Positions 30,643-34,148 of a stretch of DNA of 34,148 nucleotides are shown piece after piece (within the stretch, counting starts at the first letter, position 1; the number at the start of each line of letters is the position of its first letter). The DNA is taken from assembly GCA_031271125.1 (NCBI GenBank), contig JAISWH010000127.1:1-34148 (forward strand), given 5' to 3'. The notes beneath the pieces were generated by a model, which saw only the letters and a list, made by a program, of their open reading frames with translations, was not told where the DNA came from and did not search any database. The DNA comes from Dysgonamonadaceae bacterium. GTDB lineage: Bacteria > Bacteroidota > Bacteroidia > Bacteroidales > Azobacteroidaceae. The position numbers were made by a program, and so were the translations under genes.

Positions 30643-33363
30643 ATGAAAGCAGAAAAATTGCAACTCAGCGCAAGCCGGATTCGTCAGTCTTTTAAGGATT
30701 TTTTTGAAAGTAAAAATCATAAAATAGTCCCGTCGGCTCCAATGGTTATCAAAGACGATCCGACTTTGATGTTCACCAATGCCGGCATGAACCAGTTTAA
30801 AGACATTATACTGGGCAATGTTCCCATCAAATATTCCCGCGCGGCCGATTCACAAAAGTGCCTGCGTGTCAGCGGGAAACACAACGATTTGGAAGAAGTC
30901 GGTCACGATACTTACCACCACACCATGTTTGAAATGCTGGGCAATTGGTCGTTCGGCGATTATTTCAAAAAAGAGGCCATCGAATATGCCTGGGAATACC
31001 TGACCGAAGTATTGCAATTGGATAAAAACCGTTTATATGTGACCGTTTTTGAAGGAAGTCCTTCGGAAAATTTGAGCCGCGACGACGAAGCCGTCGCTTA
31101 TTGGGAAAAATATTTGCCGGAAAACAGGATTATCAACGGCAGTAAAAAAGATAATTTTTGGGAAATGGGCGACACCGGCCCCTGCGGCCCCTGTTCCGAG
31201 ATTCACATTGACATCCGTCCCGACGAGGAAAGAGCTAAAACGGACGGTTTAACTTTAGTCAATCGCAACCACCCACAGGTAATCGAAATCTGGAATCTGG
31301 TTTTCATGCAATTCAACCGCAAAGCCGACGGTTCGCTCGAAAGTTTGCCCAACAAAGTTATTGATACCGGCATGGGATTTGAACGCTTGTGCATGGCTGT
31401 ACAAGGAAAAACTTCCAACTACGATACCGATGTCTTTCAACCGTTGATTGCCGAAATCGGACGAATTACCGGTCGTCGTTACGGCGACAATCCCCAATCG
31501 GATGTGGCTATGCGCGTTATTGCCGACCATATCCGCACCATTGCTTTTTCTATTACCGACGGACAGTTGCCTTCCAATGCTAAGGCCGGCTATGTGATTC
31601 GCCGGATTTTGCGCCGCGCCGTCCGTTATGGTTATACTTTCCTTGAACAAAAACAGGCTTTCATGTACCGCCTGATTCCTGCGCTGATCGATTCGATGGG
31701 TGATGCTTATCAGGAATTGATTGATCAGGAAATATTAATTGGAAAGGTTGTCAAAGAAGAAGAAGAATCTTTCTTGCGGACTTTGGAAAACGGAATCAAA
31801 TTGCTTGATAAAACAATTCAGGAAGCGAAAACTGCCGGGACAAACCGCATTGCCGGCGCCGGCGCTTTCGTGTTGTACGACACTTACGGATTTCCGCTTG
31901 ACTTGACCGAACTCATTCTGAGAGAGCATAAAATGGAACTCGACAAGGAAGGTTTTGACGTCGAAATGCAAAAGCAAAAAGAACGGGCAAGAAACGCCGC
32001 CGCCGTCGAAACCGACGATTGGGTGAACATCCGGGAGGGTGAACAGGAGTTTGTCGGTTATGACAAAACTTCGACAGAGGCAAAAATTTTGCGTTATCGC
32101 AAAGTAAAACAAAAAAACGCTGAGTTTTATCAGATTGTTTTCGACCGGACGCCTTTCTATGCCGAAATGGGGGGGCAGGTAGGCGATAGCGGCTTGTTCA
32201 GACTCTGCTCGGCGAAGGCTACTGCTTTCGCCGAAGATAAAAGCAAGGCTGTATCCCTGCAAAACAAAAACCTCGACGACAGAGCCTATGCCGAGCAGGG
32301 GATAGAAATTTTCGATACGAAACGGGAAAATAATTTGGCGGTGCATCTCACGCAACGGTTACCGGATAATCCCGAAGATGAATTTATCCTCGAAGTAAAC
32401 ATTCAAAAACGCCGCGCTACGGAATGTAACCACACGGCGACACACTTGTTGCACGAAGCGCTACGGAATGTTTTGGGAAAACATGTCGAACAAAAAGGCT
32501 CATTTGTTTCGCCCGATGTACTCCGTTTTGACTTTTCGCATTTTCAGAAATTGACGGATGAAGAAATTCGCCAAATAGAAAAACAAGTAACGGCTAAAAT
32601 TCGCGAAGATATTATTTTGAACGAATCGCGTCATGTTCCGGTTGCCGAAGCAAAAAAAATGGGAGCGATGGCTTTGTTCGGCGAAAAATACGGCGAAGAT
32701 GTACGGGTTGTCCGTTTCGGTTCGTCGATAGAATTGTGCGGAGGGACGCATATCGCTTCGACGGGACGGATAGGTACGTTCAGGATTATCAGCGAAAGTT
32801 CGATTGCGGCGGGCGTCCGTCGTATCGAAGCCATTTCGGGCGAGGCATGCGAAAATTACCTGTATTTGCAACAAGATATAATTCGTGATTTGCGCGGGTT
32901 ATTACTTAATAATACGGATTTGCAGCAAGCCGTCAGAAAATTCATCGAAGAAAATGCCGGTTTAAAAAAGCAAGTCGAAGAGTTTATGAGAGAAAGGACG
33001 CAAAGATTGAAACAATTGATTATTGACAAGAAAGAAATTAAGAATGAAATTAATTTGTTTGTAATCAAAGGTTTATATCCTGCGGAAATTATTAAAGACA
33101 TTGCTTTCCAATTGCGGGGCGAGTTTCCTGAAAAAATGTGTTTTGCCGGCGCCACATCTTTTGAATCGAAACCTGCGCTGACGCTGATGATCAGCGACGA
33201 TTTGGCGAAAGGCGGATTGAATGCTTCACAAATTGTCCGTGAAGCTGCAAAACACATTAAAGGCGGCGGCGGCGGACAGGCGCATTTTGCTACGGCCGGG
33301 GGAAAAGACCCCGACGGCTTGCAACGGGCTGTGGAGGAAATTATTGCTCAAGTAGTTGGTTAA
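30643..33363 (+). CDS. alaS: Alanyl-tRNA synthetase
   Basis: A 906-residue class II synthetase. The catalytic domain has [38 protein letters not shown], the class II motif 2 region [20 protein letters not shown] and [13 protein letters not shown]. The editing domain has the zinc ligands [13 protein letters not shown] (about 594-606) and [12 protein letters not shown] (Cys near 699). The C-terminal DHHA1 part ends [20 protein letters not shown]. Residues about 520-553 ([20 protein letters not shown] and onward to RAYAEQ) are extra compared with the usual 870-880 residue form and coincide with a palindromic DNA element. The frame stays open, and the two flanking motifs are intact. Confidence 0.97.
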   Translation: MKAEKLQLSASRIRQSFKDFFESKNHKIVPSAPMVIKDDPTLMFTNAGMNQFKDIILGNVPIKYSRAADSQKCLRVSGKHNDLEEVGHDTYHHTMFEMLGNWSFGDYFKKEAIEYAWEYLTEVLQLDKNRLYVTVFEGSPSENLSRDDEAVAYWEKYLPENRIINGSKKDNFWEMGDTGPCGPCSEIHIDIRPDEERAKTDGLTLVNRNHPQVIEIWNLVFMQFNRKADGSLESLPNKVIDTGMGFERLCMAVQGKTSNYDTDVFQPLIAEIGRITGRRYGDNPQSDVAMRVIADHIRTIAFSITDGQLPSNAKAGYVIRRILRRAVRYGYTFLEQKQAFMYRLIPALIDSMGDAYQELIDQEILIGKVVKEEEESFLRTLENGIKLLDKTIQEAKTAGTNRIAGAGAFVLYDTYGFPLDLTELILREHKMELDKEGFDVEMQKQKERARNAAAVETDDWVNIREGEQEFVGYDKTSTEAKILRYRKVKQKNAEFYQIVFDRTPFYAEMGGQVGDSGLFRLCSAKATAFAEDKSKAVSLQNKNLDDRAYAEQGIEIFDTKRENNLAVHLTQRLPDNPEDEFILEVNIQKRRATECNHTATHLLHEALRNVLGKHVEQKGSFVSPDVLRFDFSHFQKLTDEEIRQIEKQVTAKIREDIILNESRHVPVAEAKKMGAMALFGEKYGEDVRVVRFGSSIELCGGTHIASTGRIGTFRIISESSIAAGVRRIEAISGEACENYLYLQQDIIRDLRGLLLNNTDLQQAVRKFIEENAGLKKQVEEFMRERTQRLKQLIIDKKEIKNEINLFVIKGLYPAEIIKDIAFQLRGEFPEKMCFAGATSFESKPALTLMISDDLAKGGLNASQIVREAAKHIKGGGGGQAHFATAGGKDPDGLQRAVEEIIAQVVG
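32205..32298 (+). repeat. Palindromic element inserted in frame inside alaS
   Basis: CTGCTCGGCGAAGGCT (32205-32220) and AGCCTATGCCGAGCAG (32283-32298) are inverted repeats matching at 14 of 16 positions. A nested GGCGAA/TTCGCC hairpin lies at 32211-32232. The roughly 94-base unit encodes about 31 residues between GDSGLFR and [12 protein letters not shown] of AlaS. Confidence 0.7.
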
Positions 33364-33375
33364 ATGATTATCACA

Positions 33376-33457
33376 CATCCCATTAAAGGGGAGTGGGGCG
33401 GCGAGTATGAATATACTGCTACGGCAATCCCCCCTTTAGGGGGTCGGGGGGTAGTTA
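33376..33457. repeat. Interspersed inverted-repeat element, copy C
   Basis: The right arm reads CCCCCCTTTAGGGGGTCGGG and GGGTAGTTA; the left arm is worn (CATCCCATTAAAGGGGAG). The core GCGAGTATGAATATACTGCT then ACGGCAATC matches copy B and contains an AGTAT/ATACT hairpin. It begins 13 bases after the alaS stop, in the spacer before hisS. The rest of 33458-33507 is A/T-rich. Confidence 0.8.
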
Positions 33458-33507
33458 AATGTTATTTATTATTAAAAAAACAGATTACATTTTAAATCGT
33501 AAAAACA

Positions 33508-34148
33508 ATGCAAAAACCGTCTATTCCAAAAGGAACAAGGGATTTTTCGCCGGAAGAAACGGCGAAACGCAACTATATTTTCGATACAATCCGCAGTGTA
33601 TTCCGCTTATACGGTTTTAAACAGATTGAGACGCCGGCGATGGAAAATCTTTCCACGTTGCTGGGAAAGTATGGCGAAGAAGGGGACAAGTTGCTTTTCA
33701 AGATATTAAATTCCGGTGATTTTTTGTCGGGAGTAAGCGATGAGGAATTGTTGAACCGGAATCCCGTTCGGCTGACGAACAAAATCTGCGAAAAGGGTTT
33801 ACGTTATGATTTGACTGTTCCTTTCGCCCGTTTTGTCGTCATGCACCGCAATGAAATTTCATTCCCGTTCAAGCGTTTTCAGATTCAACCGGTTTGGCGT
33901 GCGGACCGTCCGCAGAAAGGGCGTTATCGCGAGTTCTACCAATGCGACGCCGATATGATTGGCTCCAATTCGCTGCTGAATGAAATCGAATTGATTCAAA
34001 TCATGGACGAAGTTTACCGGCGGTTTGGTATCCGGGTTTGTATTAAAATCAACAATCGCAAGATATTGAGCGGTATTGCGGAAATGATTGGCGAAGCGGA
34101 AAAGATTACGGACATTACCGTTGCCATCGACAAATTGGATAAAATCGG
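33508..34148 (+). CDS. hisS: Histidyl-tRNA synthetase, N-terminal part (cut by window end)
   Basis: The frame is open from the ATG at 33508 to the last base, about 213 residues, and so is missing from the ORF track. It begins [20 protein letters not shown], the typical HisS start (PKGTRDF). [40 protein letters not shown] (motif near the histidine site) and [20 protein letters not shown] with [13 protein letters not shown] (class II motif 2) follow. The LRYDLTVP form rather than LRPEGT places it in the eukaryote/archaea-like HisS branch also found in Bacteroidota. Cytoplasmic, charges tRNA-His. Follows alaS by 144 bases that include repeat copy C. Confidence 0.95.
   Translation, partial: MQKPSIPKGTRDFSPEETAKRNYIFDTIRSVFRLYGFKQIETPAMENLSTLLGKYGEEGDKLLFKILNSGDFLSGVSDEELLNRNPVRLTNKICEKGLRYDLTVPFARFVVMHRNEISFPFKRFQIQPVWRADRPQKGRYREFYQCDADMIGSNSLLNEIELIQIMDEVYRRFGIRVCIKINNRKILSGIAEMIGEAEKITDITVAIDKLDKI

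Overview
This window looks like chromosome from an anaerobic, fermentative member of the Bacteroidales (Bacteroidota). Three things point there. Many promoters carry the phylum's -7 box TAnnTTTG, several with TTTG about 19-22 bases upstream. Ribosome binding sites are hardly visible. The gene families are typical: TamL-type lipoprotein, DUF2723 membrane protein, WG-repeat protein, head-GIN (DUF2807) protein, and a sodium-pumping methylmalonyl-CoA decarboxylase next to its epimerase. Coding density is high and no phage, CRISPR array or complete insertion sequence was seen.

Layout. 1-171 is the tail of an unknown gene. 349-2849 (minus) holds a beta-CASP metallo-beta-lactamase nuclease and a WG-repeat exported protein. 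3034-4436 (plus) is an ECF-type sigma factor translationally coupled to a membrane protein with a TonB-like C-terminus. 4453-8246 (plus) is a nucleotide-sugar cassette: rfbC, rfbA, rfbB and a Gfo/Idh/MocA oxidoreductase; rfbD is missing. 8200-8979 (minus) is a SpoU-type RNA methyltransferase. 9118-9231 is a gene relic. 9257-13920 (plus) holds a TamL-like outer-membrane protein, ffh and folD. 13917-15592 (minus) is a PiT phosphate transporter with its DUF47 partner. tRNA-Arg(CCG), a DUF2723 protein, a polysaccharide deacetylase and a divergent Fur-family regulator run to 20449 (plus). 20470-22951 (minus) is a DUF362 protein plus a fused NapH/NapG-like iron-sulfur membrane protein. 23128-23844 (plus) is a head-GIN protein. 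23810-29058 (minus) is an operon for the last steps of propionate formation (mce, mmdA, OadG-type subunit, biotin carrier, mmdB) with lpxB attached to its end. 29163-30452 (minus) is an M23 peptidase and a MerR regulator. alaS and the start of hisS (plus) close the window.

The strongest theme in Part 2 is short palindromic or repetitive DNA that sits at gene borders and sometimes inside reading frames. One element of about 94 bp with imperfect inverted ends lies in frame inside alaS and accounts for its roughly 30 extra residues. A family of about 80-95 bp C-rich/G-rich inverted-repeat elements occurs three times, flanking alaS on both sides and forming the last codons of rfbC. A GGGCAAAGGGCGAAAGG-type tract forms the N-terminus of the oxidoreductase. 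A 30-bp perfect palindrome, a 22-bp hairpin between mce and mmdA, and a 10-bp hairpin between ffh and folD add to this. The tRNA-Arg appears to carry an A19-U56 pair in place of the near-universal G19-C56. Function calls rest on motif recognition alone; no database search was possible.
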